Part shown: positions 57,554 through 60,990 of the stretch, in pieces | Position numbering within the stretch: the stretch's first letter is position 1 | Layout of the letters: each line of letters opens with the position of its first letter | From: Diabrotica undecimpunctata | Lineage: Eukaryota > Arthropoda > Insecta > Coleoptera > Chrysomelidae | Assembly: GCF_040954645.1 (NCBI RefSeq) | Contig: NC_092809.1 | Location: 133,909,914 to 133,973,913 of the forward strand | Length of the DNA stretch: 64,000 bases | Reading direction: 5' to 3' | Notes under the pieces: model-generated | The model's input: only the letters and a program-made list of their open reading frames with translations | Database searches by the model: none | Told to the model about the DNA's origin: nothing | Position numbers and translations under genes: made by a program

Positions 57554-59525
57554 GCAAAGCACGTGGTGTTCGTGTGTATTAAGGTATAAAAAAATTGCTT
57601 ATTACAAGCTTAAATTTTTATTTTAAGAAGATCTTTTCGGAATTAAATCATTCCATCATCAGTTAAATAAAAAGTTGTTAAAAAACATTGTATGGCCACT
57701 TAAAAAAACTTTCGAAGGACATCCGTATTAAAATATAATCCTCATGGTTTTTATCAAGGTAAATGCAATAGACTTAACTTATTGATTATTAAAAAACTGA
57801 AAATGGGGGCATCTTACATGACCCCCTGTAGCTGGTGAGGTTTTTTCGACTTACATTACCTCTGATCTGTTCTGGAGTCTTGGGCTAACTCAAAAACAAG
57901 CTCACGGTTCGGATGCGGACCGAGGTCCGCCATTTGGTGACCCCTATTGTAGGATATATGTTGGAGAGCAAGTCGTTCCGCTGGTGTAACTAATCTTCTT
58001 GCTCTAACAATTTCATCTTGTATTTTTATTTGATCATGATTATTCATAAAATCATCCACCATTTGTTTATTGGAGAAATAGATACGATATGACATATTGA
58101 TAAGATATTTTTGGCACTTTATATCTCCTAATATTTTCTTCATTATCTTCAGTTTCAGTCACATTAAATAAGAGAAAAAGCATTGAATGCACTATAAATA
58201 TTATACAAATATACATTATTTTAGCAGTATGGAAACAATTTTCTTTTTTTTTCCTGTAAAAAACACATTAAGTTTGCAAAGACTGTATCAATATGGTACA
58301 AATTATACATTCACAATTTGTAATTCCATTAAGTCCTCAGAAATTGTTAAATGTAAAAAGTATGCATTTGAACAGTATATCCTAGAGATTTAATATGTTA
58401 CTGTCAAAGAAATTTCACAGCTAGGTTTTATTTCTGGTAAATTAATAATGTACTTGAGTACCTCAAAATAATGGGAGCATATATTCATTAATTTTGATTA
58501 AAAACTTTTCTAATTGTAAATAAAAATAGATAAATTAAACTTCCAGTTGAAGTCAAAATTTGTCCAATGTACTTATCAAAAAACTAATTACTAAATTTAC
58601 TAAAAACTTGGAATAGATATCAGTGAGCTGAGTATAAATCATAATGACTGAAAAGTTAACCACTAAAGTATCCACAAAGTTAACAGGAATAGATACTGTA
58701 GTATGGAACAGCACTACATTTCAAAACAATCATGTACAAAAAAGAATGCAACATGTGGATAGTATATGTTCCTCATGAGTAACCACATATTAAATGTTAT
58801 TTTATTTGAACAAAAGAAATCCACATCCACATTGGTTGGAAAAAATAGGCATAAAGTAAGCTAGCTTTAACCATTTGGTATATATTACAGTTTAGGCTTT
58901 TTTTTATAGTGTATATTGTGTCTGTCTTACTTACATTCTTGCATCTCCCGATAACAGAGAGCCATGGCTTGTAAAGTTGCATCGTCAGAAGGTATTTCTT
59001 TAGTTAACATATCCAAAATCGCATTACACTCAGTGTCTTTGCCTATCCGACGCAGAGTTAGAGCCTTTAATGCTTTTGCACATTGCAAACTTGGAGTCTT
59101 TTTTAAAACCTTGTCACATTCCTGTAATGCTTTTTTGTTATTTCCGCTATCCAGCCAATCTAAAACATAAAGCTTTGACGTATTTTGGTTGACTCTGTGG
59201 CTTAAAGTAAAATATCACTGTAAAATTAAGCAAACATGTTTTATTTTTTATTCATATAATAGTGTTAATATACAATATTTATGAATTCAAATAACCAAAT
59301 TCATCAGTTTTTTACAAGTTAAAACAAAAAGTAAATACTATCTAGTTTCTAAAGAACAGCACTGCAAGTGCAAATAAAGCACTTAACCTTAAAAAATGTT
59401 TCGGCGAAATAAATTATATTAAAAATCTAGTCAGTAAATAAATTTTTACCATATATAGGTCTTAATCTTCTTTCTACCACAGAATTATCTTGTTGCACGT
59501 GTGAATTTGCTTGAGATCTAGACAT
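22332..59525 (-). CDS. Naa25: NAA25 / psidin, auxiliary subunit of the NatB N-terminal acetyltransferase (complete, 11 exons)
   Basis: The exons, in transcript order, are 59525-59450, 59159-58935, 55223-54731, 54389-54211, 47561-47308, 43057-42718, 39903-39734, 38334-38120, 34441-34165, 30030-29776 and 22661-22332. All introns are GT-AG, phases agree throughout, and the sum is 2814 nt, or 937 residues plus stop (human is near 970). The start ATG gives MSRSQANSHVQQDNSVVERR, aligned to the RRLRPIY start of known NAA25. Diagnostic blocks are the TPR-like LFMSYVRIGDFKAQQ and ALYKSKPKNPYYCW, then RGPYLARFEL, FRERLNNSLHYA and a lysine-rich C-terminal region. NAA25 anchors the catalytic subunit NAA20 to ribosomes, and NatB acetylates nascent proteins starting Met-Asp/Glu/Asn/Gln. 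Introns reach 7.1 kb and are mostly transposon remnants; the exons show no damage. Confidence 0.95.
23323..25111 (+). pseudogene. Transposase-like gene of unassigned family, frameshifted
   Basis: Pieced over at least three frames: MELVEETDQVPKKKPKLRR, a CFDAIKQCYRQLV region, SGYKKLHRLYF, then FGYQRTDKCSTCDQFKARE (a Cys-x2-Cys motif) and a lysine-rich helix to 24240. The longest open part (24212-24742) has ESFFYTYDQTIGHKGSDEIS, FCNSCACQNKNFTLFTLAYF and FPIRGHSYMECDRNMG, then a C-terminal basic part to 25111. Proteins of this layout (acidic-QNKN, then GHS..D) are widespread as repeated ORFs in arthropods, from memory. In most of them an Asp stands where this copy has Asn before the CACQNKN block, so activity is doubtful. 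Superfamily not assigned. Confidence 0.6.
25665..27573 (-). pseudogene. Broken ORF of the nested element (widespread arthropod repeat protein)
   Basis: Read from 27573: MSSRKCKNSPDIFFYVCGDL, YHAYFGVELGDQDKPWAPH, then LPFGIPMVWREPKNHGDDCY, DLPSAKRPVSHGPGIPIP and an acidic stretch. After the LINE insert at 26742-27095 it resumes with QPQKFVQAELNDLVRNLGL. Then come YCWQLCGDLKIISMLLGQQS, TKYPCFLCKWDSRA, LPRLYIKLGLMKQLFKALDK, ILEQGERLHQDIKEMGTRYQ and MMADYCW. I know this protein as a common repeat ORF in arthropod assemblies but cannot name its superfamily; it is probably a transposase. Frameshifts and stops make it dead. Confidence 0.65.
26742..27095 (+). mobile_element. Internal LINE fragment flanked by a 14-bp target duplication
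   Basis: GTCTATCTCAGGAT occurs at 26728-26741 and again at 27096-27109. Between them the + strand encodes YGSEAWVLKETSKSKLDTFE, LRRILGP, LQWAGHVIRMGEHRLPKRAL and GKPRKRWEDTVNSDAQALLG, a LINE C-terminal region. Removing the insert and one repeat restores the reading frame of the - strand host ORF (ending FNPEID, continuing QPQKFVQAEL). The insert lacks both the LINE 5' part and the normal 3' end and has no A-rich tail. Confidence 0.85.
28182..29326 (-). mobile_element. LINE 3' part with (TA)n tail and target duplication
   Basis: On the - strand, from about 29317: TKLWEAMEDIEVPRRLINAV, then LYTLSFADDQIVIAQDGDDL (RT FADD), YKYLGFIISNKG, SILTYGCENWTINKK, and near 28420-28300 KRGRPRRSFRDEVDEAM. 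The coding end is followed within 50 bp by (TA)38 at 28189-28264. GTATTAGTA flanks both sides (28182-28190 and 29318-29326), so the TA tract is inside the insertion and acts as its 3' tail. 5'-truncated; a few frame breaks. Confidence 0.85.
28189..28264. repeat. (TA)n microsatellite, 76 bp
   Basis: Pure TA repeat at the 3' end of the LINE 28265-29317. Confidence 0.95.
29776..30030 (-). CDS. Naa25: NAA25 exon 10
   Basis: Acceptor TAG at 30031-30033, donor GTAGGT at 29775, phase 0 both sides. It encodes GLLPLPLPSRLHGALEAPYF and a helix-rich stretch ending LEIAVNCVE, about residues 744-828. Confidence 0.85.
30031..30739. other. NAA25 intron 9, part without recognised element
   Basis: AT-rich; no exon or element recognised. 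Confidence 0.4.
30740..32452 (-). mobile_element. RTE-like LINE pieces (RT to 3' end, then an endonuclease scrap)
   Basis: From 32449: SHTLKIFLRILHNRIRRKCE and ACFVDFEKAFDKV. Then 32071-31544 has GELLNVIRYADDTVILSDN (intact YADD), and 31596-31051 has EVWTLNVSIMNKIEALEMW, HRKMSYLGHIVRGSRYKI and GRRGLGRKQVSWLKNIREW. The 3' end is GAAGAAGAAG at about 31170. Directly after it the - strand switches to an endonuclease-type sequence (DLRAVQSDTKTL, then AASQVNVYAPTEPADTKKK, to about 30750), which belongs to the 5' part of such elements. So two copies abut in broken order. One frameshift between 31544 and 31596 kills the RT copy. Confidence 0.8.
32460..32490. repeat. ATTAAT-rich palindrome
   Basis: ATTAGGCTAATTAATCGATT and its complement-like continuation to GCCTATTAGG form an AT-rich inverted repeat. 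Confidence 0.5.
32520..33016. mobile_element. 463-bp insertion flanked by a 17-bp direct repeat
   Basis: GCATAGCTTTCTTATCG is found at 32520-32536 and 33000-33016 without mismatch. The 463 bp between have no coding signal; they include a G/T-rich part near 32705-32765 and a (AATGT)3 run near 32830. Perfect 17-bp duplications fit target-primed insertion (SINE-like or a truncated LINE). Not matched to a family. Confidence 0.6.
33025..33345 (+). mobile_element. Tc1-like transposase C-terminal remnant
   Basis: The + strand reads FIFQQDSTAYHTAKTTKNRF, then (after a frame change) SPDLNVIETLWRNIKQKLRN, RTVADLKSKLSKLWDSFDSD and VRRMPDRIAAVVKAHGD. The second catalytic Asp (QQD) and the final Glu (VIE) are kept. 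The N-terminal two-thirds is missing. Confidence 0.8.
33346..34164. other. NAA25 intron 9, AT-rich remainder
   Basis: Probably begins with the 3' flank of the Tc1 remnant; nothing else recognised. Confidence 0.4.
34165..34441 (-). CDS. Naa25: NAA25 exon 9
   Basis: AG at 34442-34443, donor GTAAGA at 34164, phases 2 to 0. It encodes DNHDLSVYTTWDPERINGQ, WFLKLRSSVLIGIAHGIEIV and a helical stretch ending PIEQ, about residues 651-743. Confidence 0.88.
34987..35485. mobile_element. MITE-like element with GC-rich core
   Basis: ACGTGACAACGTCTT (34987-35001) and its exact complement (35471-35485) are 15-bp inverted repeats 470 bp apart. The interior between about 35220 and 35430 is strongly GC-rich (GCGCGCGCAGCGGACC, CCGGTCCGGCGGGCC), unlike the surrounding AT-rich intron. 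No ORF. It could be a non-autonomous DNA transposon; target duplication not defined. Confidence 0.55.
35630..37494 (-). mobile_element. Mariner/Tc1-superfamily (DDE_3) transposon, 1865 bp, near intact
   Basis: Terminal inverted repeats: AGTCGGTTCGCTATATTTAC then GCGGGTTTC from 35631, and the matching complement ending at 37493. TA lies on both sides (35628-35629, 37495-37496). The repeat copy at 9112-9233 shows what the site looked like before insertion: removing the element and one TA restores its palindrome. Confidence 0.9.
36064..37260 (-). pseudogene. Transposase of the mariner-like element, one in-frame stop
   Basis: The likely start is the Met at 37260 (MPRRVLDVDSLICSVHKYF). A helix-turn-helix region follows, then NFIYLDETWIF (first Asp), VIILDNAPYHSEVL (second Asp) and PPYHCQFNPIEYIWGIAKQY (Glu). 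A TAG at 36423-36421 interrupts the frame after SPTNS, and the same frame continues TVNKIKEWLTKEHI to 36064, about 398 residues in all. It is otherwise undamaged, so the insertion may be fairly young. The Met at 37302 is upstream in frame but looks less natural. Confidence 0.85.
37497..37605 (-). repeat. Repeat copy split by the mariner-like insertion
   Basis: Reverse complement of 9112-9215 with scattered differences. Its other arm, TAAATACAGGCGGCG read in reverse, lies at about 35615-35629 across the transposon. Confidence 0.75.
37606..38119. other. NAA25 intron 8, AT-rich
   Basis: Nothing recognised. Confidence 0.4.
38120..38334 (-). CDS. Naa25: NAA25 exon 8
   Basis: AG at 38335-38336, donor GTAAGT at 38119, phases 0 to 2. 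It encodes SSDHLTFSYKFGSFLKIDEF and FRERLNNSLHYATVVVDRII, one of the best conserved NAA25 blocks; residues about 580-651. Confidence 0.92.
38502..38745. repeat. Diverged tandem duplication, period about 121 bp
   Basis: AAAGACACGTACCTAATGC from 38502 and AAAGATACGTATCCAATGC from 38623 begin two units that stay alignable (GCGCCATGTTTGA/ACGCCATATTTCT, TTTTCAATACTATGGCAT/TTTTCAATACGACTGCAT). Two units only. Confidence 0.7.
39050..39650 (+). mobile_element. Solo-LTR candidate
   Basis: A moderately GC-rich block has a TATA box (TATATAAAA, 39205-39213), a plausible start about 30 bp downstream, and three GTATTGATC-like motifs near 39290-39380. It ends in an AT-rich tract before ACAAG. There is no coding sequence on either side. 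This resembles a retrotransposon long terminal repeat left after recombination; its ends and target duplication are not defined. Confidence 0.4.
39734..39903 (-). CDS. Naa25: NAA25 exon 7
   Basis: AG at 39904-39905, donor GTAAGA at 39733, phases 1 to 0. It encodes GSISAHDMYCSLDVKHLQLD, IHCARLPTTGLF and TLKFFSSNYKD, matching the SLDAKHIQ and RFFHSN region of NAA25; residues about 523-579. Confidence 0.9.
40020..41400 (+). mobile_element. Internally deleted transposon-like remnant
   Basis: The + strand encodes an N-terminal piece, RCKHNNKRFACVKIRPNYIK then FYKVPDRKRQDHIIASLIHI and KKKKPGSERKYSIQYFF (40495-40740). A different C-terminal piece follows, IEIRYRTKEEIEHLRKK, MLVRGLKNYRYEGEKYF (about 40888-41060) and then LTKEKTKDVDKLLKKMFGED (41092-41281). 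The layout resembles the repeat ORF at 23323-25111 with its core deleted, but similarity is by pattern only. Short repeats (TTATTTCCACT, CATGCAAA) lie at both ends. Confidence 0.4.
41401..42717. other. NAA25 intron 6 remainder
   Basis: Two overlapping frames at 41789-42210 (about 105 residues each) have no recognised domain. The frame 41893-42210 starts MCQQDFCKFYTNHLRNLRKK, which might be an old transposon fragment. Nothing else seen. Confidence 0.35.
42718..43057 (-). CDS. Naa25: NAA25 exon 6
   Basis: AG at 43058-43059, donor GTGAGT at 42717, phases 0 to 1. It encodes RQMQRHISALQLSRLCGG, LSLHYQHGFQTYGENL, DPYALMAAHVLYDLAHIEKS and LNYSPSNFHAKLLAIRLYHE, a TPR-like segment; residues about 410-522. 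Confidence 0.92.
43200..43930 (+). mobile_element. Very decayed RTE-like LINE fragment
   Basis: The + strand gives MYSEKIIQKALKETLIGIEV and PIDNIRFMNDTFII, where YADD has become FMND. Broken C-terminal pieces run to about 43910. It is related to the copy at 3390-4860 (NLYSEEIFKEA, NNIRYAKDT). Confidence 0.65.
44225..45028 (+). mobile_element. Mariner-type transposase remnant
   Basis: The + strand shows VFEWFKCFK at 44228 then ENVEDNECPGQPVTSKSDRN, the mariner helix-turn-helix and linker. At 44592-44800 comes SKFKAMLIVYFHI, and at 44857-45028 the C-terminus MSLKDVKQKSSQLLNSLSKD, IWQCFAQWKIRMERCRDV and GEYIEGE. Stops and frameshifts are frequent and the catalytic region is damaged. Confidence 0.75.
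45123..47142 (+). mobile_element. Tigger/pogo-type DNA transposon, 2020 bp
   Basis: The left end after TA (45121-45122) is CAGTAGTCTCTCTATATAAC, and the right end, reversed from 47142, is CAGTCCTCTCTCTCTCTCCA then TAACGAT. TATAACGAT is repeated near both ends (45135-45170, 47070-47125), typical of subterminal binding sites. The flanking right dinucleotide is CA, so one TA copy seems to have mutated. The transposase lies inside, on the + strand. Confidence 0.85.
45390..46838 (+). pseudogene. Tigger-type transposase, one in-frame stop
   Basis: The conserved part begins near 45540 with TFSKKRKVLSVEEKLSITRA, a pipsqueak/CENP-B type helix-turn-helix, and then a second DNA-binding unit (GIENFKVSEGWLSKWKLRHK). 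The catalytic domain has YEDETGLFFKM (Asp), ILLLVDNYCPAHPVL (Asp) and SVLQPMDQSVIKSL (third Asp, about 31 residues on). A TAA at 46071-46073 breaks the frame after RTLKF, and the same frame continues GGKLSKERITVLVAANM. The rest is open to 46838. Probably fairly recent but inactive. Confidence 0.88.
47308..47561 (-). CDS. Naa25: NAA25 exon 5
   Basis: AG at 47562-47563, donor GTAAGT at 47307, phases 1 to 0. It encodes EYLLRGPYLARFELCLKLNE, FIEYFRKFGHKQCCVSDL and LASRLIKDVGISSTSVPQT, matching RGPYLAKLEL and EYFEKFGDKPCC in known NAA25; residues about 325-409. Confidence 0.93.
47935..48545 (-). mobile_element. LINE C-terminal fragment
   Basis: The frame 48447-48166 reads VEKMPMKLKGKFYKTAIRPA, MMYGTECWAVKKRKEQRMYV and MRILRCMRGVTKKDKIRN. 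It continues in the next frame with HRLRWFGHVHRRDVNH. 5'-truncated, LINE-type. Confidence 0.75.
48566..48629. repeat. (TA)n microsatellite, 64 bp
   Basis: Pure TA tract directly 3' of the LINE coding end at 48639. Confidence 0.95.
48639..50170 (-). mobile_element. LINE with a long open reverse transcriptase frame
   Basis: One open frame of 482 residues (50087-48639) covers the whole RT and C-terminus. Residues 1-20 are MKNGKAPGPGRVPIELIKYG. Then come FRAGRSCIDNVFCLKQTIEK, MVFIDLQKAYDSVPL, KGLRQGCCIAPTLFKIYLEG and LHFADDQVILAEDQDDIHYM with the FADD active site. The tail has SYKYLGVNI, SIVTYGSELWVINK, LKWYGHVERMNDQRWPKRI and KKGRPRRSWRQEV. The frame is open a little further upstream to about 50170. 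It is followed by (TA)n at 48566-48629. No endonuclease is present, so it is 5'-truncated, but the RT is the best preserved LINE frame in the window. Same family as 28265-29317. Confidence 0.9.
50290..50850 (+). mobile_element. Decayed LINE C-terminal fragment
   Basis: The + strand gives ILPILTYDSQTWTLTKSNMD and KAQRAMERSMLG near 50400-50500. It then gives a broken tail (KCPTEGXKM, GRPQMKX-like) and DWFGGGLRPKLD, the common 3' end of such LINEs. A short AACAAACAAATGAATTAGAA duplication lies inside near 50520-50570. Confidence 0.65.
50985..51013. repeat. (TA)n microsatellite, 29 bp
   Basis: TA tract preceded by GGAACACCCTATATAC, the same neighbour motif as near 55491 (ACAGGGTG). Confidence 0.9.
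51236..51690 (+). mobile_element. LINE fragment (endonuclease and RT scraps)
   Basis: PLICGNLNAHVKKK (a GDFNAH-like motif) near 51435, then GVKQGCSLSFALFNIYIEC near 51500 and LIFAEDKIIV near 51630 (YADD changed to FAED). Heavily deleted. Confidence 0.6.
51965..52340 (-). mobile_element. LINE C-terminal fragment
   Basis: Overlapping - strand frames give KIKDVIQLKRQWTGDNQRLE, LGSWRPYGGK and RRGRPQMRWSDDIKSIAG, then EMEEAYI. It ends at the border of the hAT-like element beginning at 52348. Confidence 0.75.
52348..53129. mobile_element. hAT-like MITE, 782 bp
   Basis: TAGTGTTGTATCAATCG at 52348 and, in reverse from 53129, TAGTGTTGTGTCAATCG are terminal inverted repeats with one mismatch over 17 bases. 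CTGAGT flanks both sides (52342-52347, 53131-53136). The inside has GATTGATTCGTTCGTTT-like repeats near both ends and no real coding capacity. The TAGTGTTG start resembles hAT ends, but the flanking repeat is shorter than the usual 8 bp. Confidence 0.65.
53137..54210. other. NAA25 intron 4, part with a repeat shared with 57630
   Basis: TTTTCGGAATACATCATTCC followed by ATCATCGGT at about 53300 resembles TTTTCGGAATTAAATCATTC CATCATCAG at about 57630. The frame 53953-53669 (-) has no recognised domain. Confidence 0.4.
54211..54389 (-). CDS. Naa25: NAA25 exon 4
   Basis: AG at 54390-54391, donor GTAAGT at 54210, phases 2 to 1. It encodes SVDRWDIWKEYIKSVFELMV, then PDDTAEKAHEFICGII; residues about 265-325. 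This is the less conserved acidic linker region of NAA25. Confidence 0.85.
54390..54730. other. NAA25 intron 3 (341 bp)
   Basis: Short intron without recognised insertion; GTAAGT donor at 54730. Confidence 0.7.
54731..55223 (-). CDS. Naa25: NAA25 exon 3
   Basis: AG at 55224-55225, donor GTAAGT at 54730, phases 1 to 2. It encodes LEKICKLYEIVVKSNPNNEE, LFMSYVRIGDFKAQQQTAMA and LYKSKPKNPYYCWAIMSVIL, the TPR-like core closest to known NAA25, and ends KKLNRWIEVNLICKGILIY; residues about 101-265. Confidence 0.95.
55427..55491. repeat. (TA)n microsatellite, 65 bp, next to ACAGGGTG repeats
   Basis: The TA tract ends in ACAGGGTGAG. ATACAGGGTGTCAC at about 55573 and GGAACACCCTGTAT at about 55625 form an inverted repeat with a 40-bp loop. 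Such ACAGGGTGTCC units are common in arthropod repeats. Confidence 0.75.
55860..57458 (-). mobile_element. I/jockey-type LINE with the RT deleted
   Basis: Read from 57458: the end of an ORF1 (STLPESFSIVFDDNTPYKIF), a zinc knuckle CYNCKKSGHIVSQC near 57370, and a serine/asparagine-rich tail to 56715 (frame 57086-56712). Then endonuclease pieces (ICLQETNMNPQKI near 56660, AEEFPVLTNLEVVIVEMQSS near 56490). Near 56030-55860 is an RNase H start, IYTDGSKDELGSGSAV and SIYTAELFGLFACL. The whole RT between endonuclease and RNase H is absent. RNase H after the RT position points to an I-type element. Confidence 0.75.
57459..57549. repeat. (TA)n microsatellite, 91 bp
   Basis: It lies right at the point where the ORF1 of the LINE at 55860-57458 breaks off, so it is probably the tail of another insertion. 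Confidence 0.9.
57856..58143 (-). CDS. Unknown 95-residue frame in NAA25 intron 2
   Basis: Starts MKKILGDIKCQKYLINMSYR, is rich in charged residues, and ends ELAQDSRTDQR. It is open from a Met and has a smoother composition than nearby chance frames. I recognise no domain. It might be a mobile-element ORF or a lost exon of another gene. The sequence around the end, CAGAGGTAATGTAAGT, could be read as a splice donor. Low confidence that it is a gene. Confidence 0.25.
   Translation of the reverse strand: MKKILGDIKCQKYLINMSYRIYFSNKQMVDDFMNNHDQIKIQDEIVRARRLVTPAERLALQHISYNRGHQMADLGPHPNRELVFELAQDSRTDQR
58144..58934. other. NAA25 intron 2, AT-rich part
   Basis: Nothing recognised. Confidence 0.4.
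58935..59159 (-). CDS. Naa25: NAA25 exon 2
   Basis: AG at 59160-59161, donor GTAAGT at 58934, phase 1 on both sides. It encodes DWLDSGNNKKALQECDKVLK, LQCAKALKALTLRRIGKD and LQAMALCYREMQE, the first TPR-like repeats; residues about 26-100. It has no stretch long enough without a stop in the naive Met-to-stop sense. Confidence 0.93.
59450..59525 (-). CDS. Naa25: NAA25 exon 1 with start codon
   Basis: ATG at 59525-59523, donor GTAAAA at 59449. It encodes MSRSQANSHVQQDNSVVERR then LRPIY. The RRLRPIYDxLDxGN junction with exon 2 is the conserved start of NAA25 proteins, which fixes the initiation codon. Confidence 0.92.
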
Positions 59526-60329
59526 TTTATTCCTTCTAGAAAATTAGGTTATGTTCAGGAACTTTTGATATGGGATACAATGATAACTATAACTTCTTTA
59601 TTATGTTAAATGATAGACTATTTTACTGAACTGCACCACACTTCACTAAGTAAAGTATGAGTTTCTTTTACTTTTTTGTTTACTGAAAAGTAACCGCCAT
59701 GATTTTTAGCGGAACTCCGAAACGAGATCACCACGAGATGGAAGGGGCCGGGTTAGATTAGATTTATTTATTCTTGAAACCAAACTGTAGCATACATAGA
59801 TGGAGTTTCAAACTTAATTTGACAGCTACATGTCATTTGTTAACACATGAGTGTTATCAAATGTCATGTGATAGACAACACATATTTCAATTAGCAGAAC
59901 CGGTTTTAATATTGTTGTCTTTTGAGGGGCATAAAAATCTATACTGTTATTGAACATTTTTGTCTGATATTTTATATTTATTTTAGGTCCTTATTTTTTT
60001 GATTTTGAGAATTCGTCAAAATAATCAGCTGTACTTATTCTAATGATGTGAGTGCAGATATGGATTTCCTTGACTTGTCATTAGATTTTCATTCTCTTAT
60101 AATTGGCACTAGGCAGGTGTATCTGTTATCCCAGTCGTATCAGAACACAATTGCTTTGTCTGTTGGTTTTAGGTTTGGTTATGTGCATGTTTTGTAAAAT
60201 CATCATTCTTTGCTTTGATCACTATGCAGGGTCGGCTTCCCATTAGAATAAACACCGACAGTTAAACAATAGATTTTTATAATACAAATATTTTTTAGAA
60301 CAATATTCATATTTGAATTCATATCAATT
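59526..60329. other. 5' flank of NAA25
   Basis: Should hold the NAA25 promoter and 5' UTR. I see no TATA box in a good position. TGACAGCTACATGTCATTTG and following short TGTCAT repeats lie near 59820-59870. Nothing else recognised. Confidence 0.4.
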
Positions 60330-60770
60330 TTGTTATTTTCCCAAAAAATTACCGTAAGCAGTATCTTTATCCCTCTAAGTGATAACCTAGAAGAAGAAAG
60401 AAGGCCAAATCATTCATTATTTTTAGAGACTTTAAATGCTTATAATATAATTTTGGGCTCACAAAATCCGTTGGCAGACGCAAAAATTTACGGCCCTAAT
60501 AAAGTAAAAAAATGGAAAAATATAGGTAAAAATTTATTACCATTTACAGACTAGTTCCATAACTAGCGATATTTTAAAGTATCACGTAACTGGTAATCTT
60601 CCAAATATTTTACGCAAAATACAGTAGTCCCTCAAGTAAGTCCAAACTTATTCAAATTAGGTATAAACGATATTGTTAAGGATATTACTCCACCTATTAA
60701 AATCATGCTGTGTGCTGATGATCGTATTAGTTTTGATCATGGAAAAAACACTGCTGAAATTTAAATTTCA
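60330..60770 (+). mobile_element. LINE scrap (RT palm)
   Basis: Near 60620-60765 the + strand reads VVPQVSPNLFKLGINDIVKD and PPIKIMLCADDRISFDHGK, like the GVPQGSxLSPxLF and YADD region of jockey/I-type reverse transcriptases. The upstream frame 60330-60554 (SDNLEEERRPNHSLFLETLN) might be part of the same element; its identity is unclear. Confidence 0.55.
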
Positions 60771-60974
60771 AAAATGAAATTTGTTTTTTAAAAAACTATT
60801 TTTTATTTCTAATCTACAATTTTTATACATCTAAACTTAACAGGACCAAGAATAATAATGAATTTTACAATGTGAATAACAATGAAATAATCCGACAACT
60901 TCTGGGGAAACTGCAGAGTAAGCCGCAGGTGTTGGTTGAGATTCTGCCAGGTCCGGACTTTCGTACCATGTAAC

Positions 60975-60990
60975 TCCTCCGTCCTTAAGA
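60975..60990 (-). promoter_or_regulatory. Possible polypurine tract and start of 3' LTR
   Basis: On the - strand just past the envelope stop is AAGGACGGAGGAGTTACATG, a purine-rich run then AGTTACA. Errantivirus LTRs often begin AGTTA right after such a tract. The far end of the LTR was not found. Confidence 0.35.

Noticed and set aside
57411..57626. Frame rich in Tyr-Ile repeats
   Set aside because: It is a translation of the (TA)n tract, not a protein.
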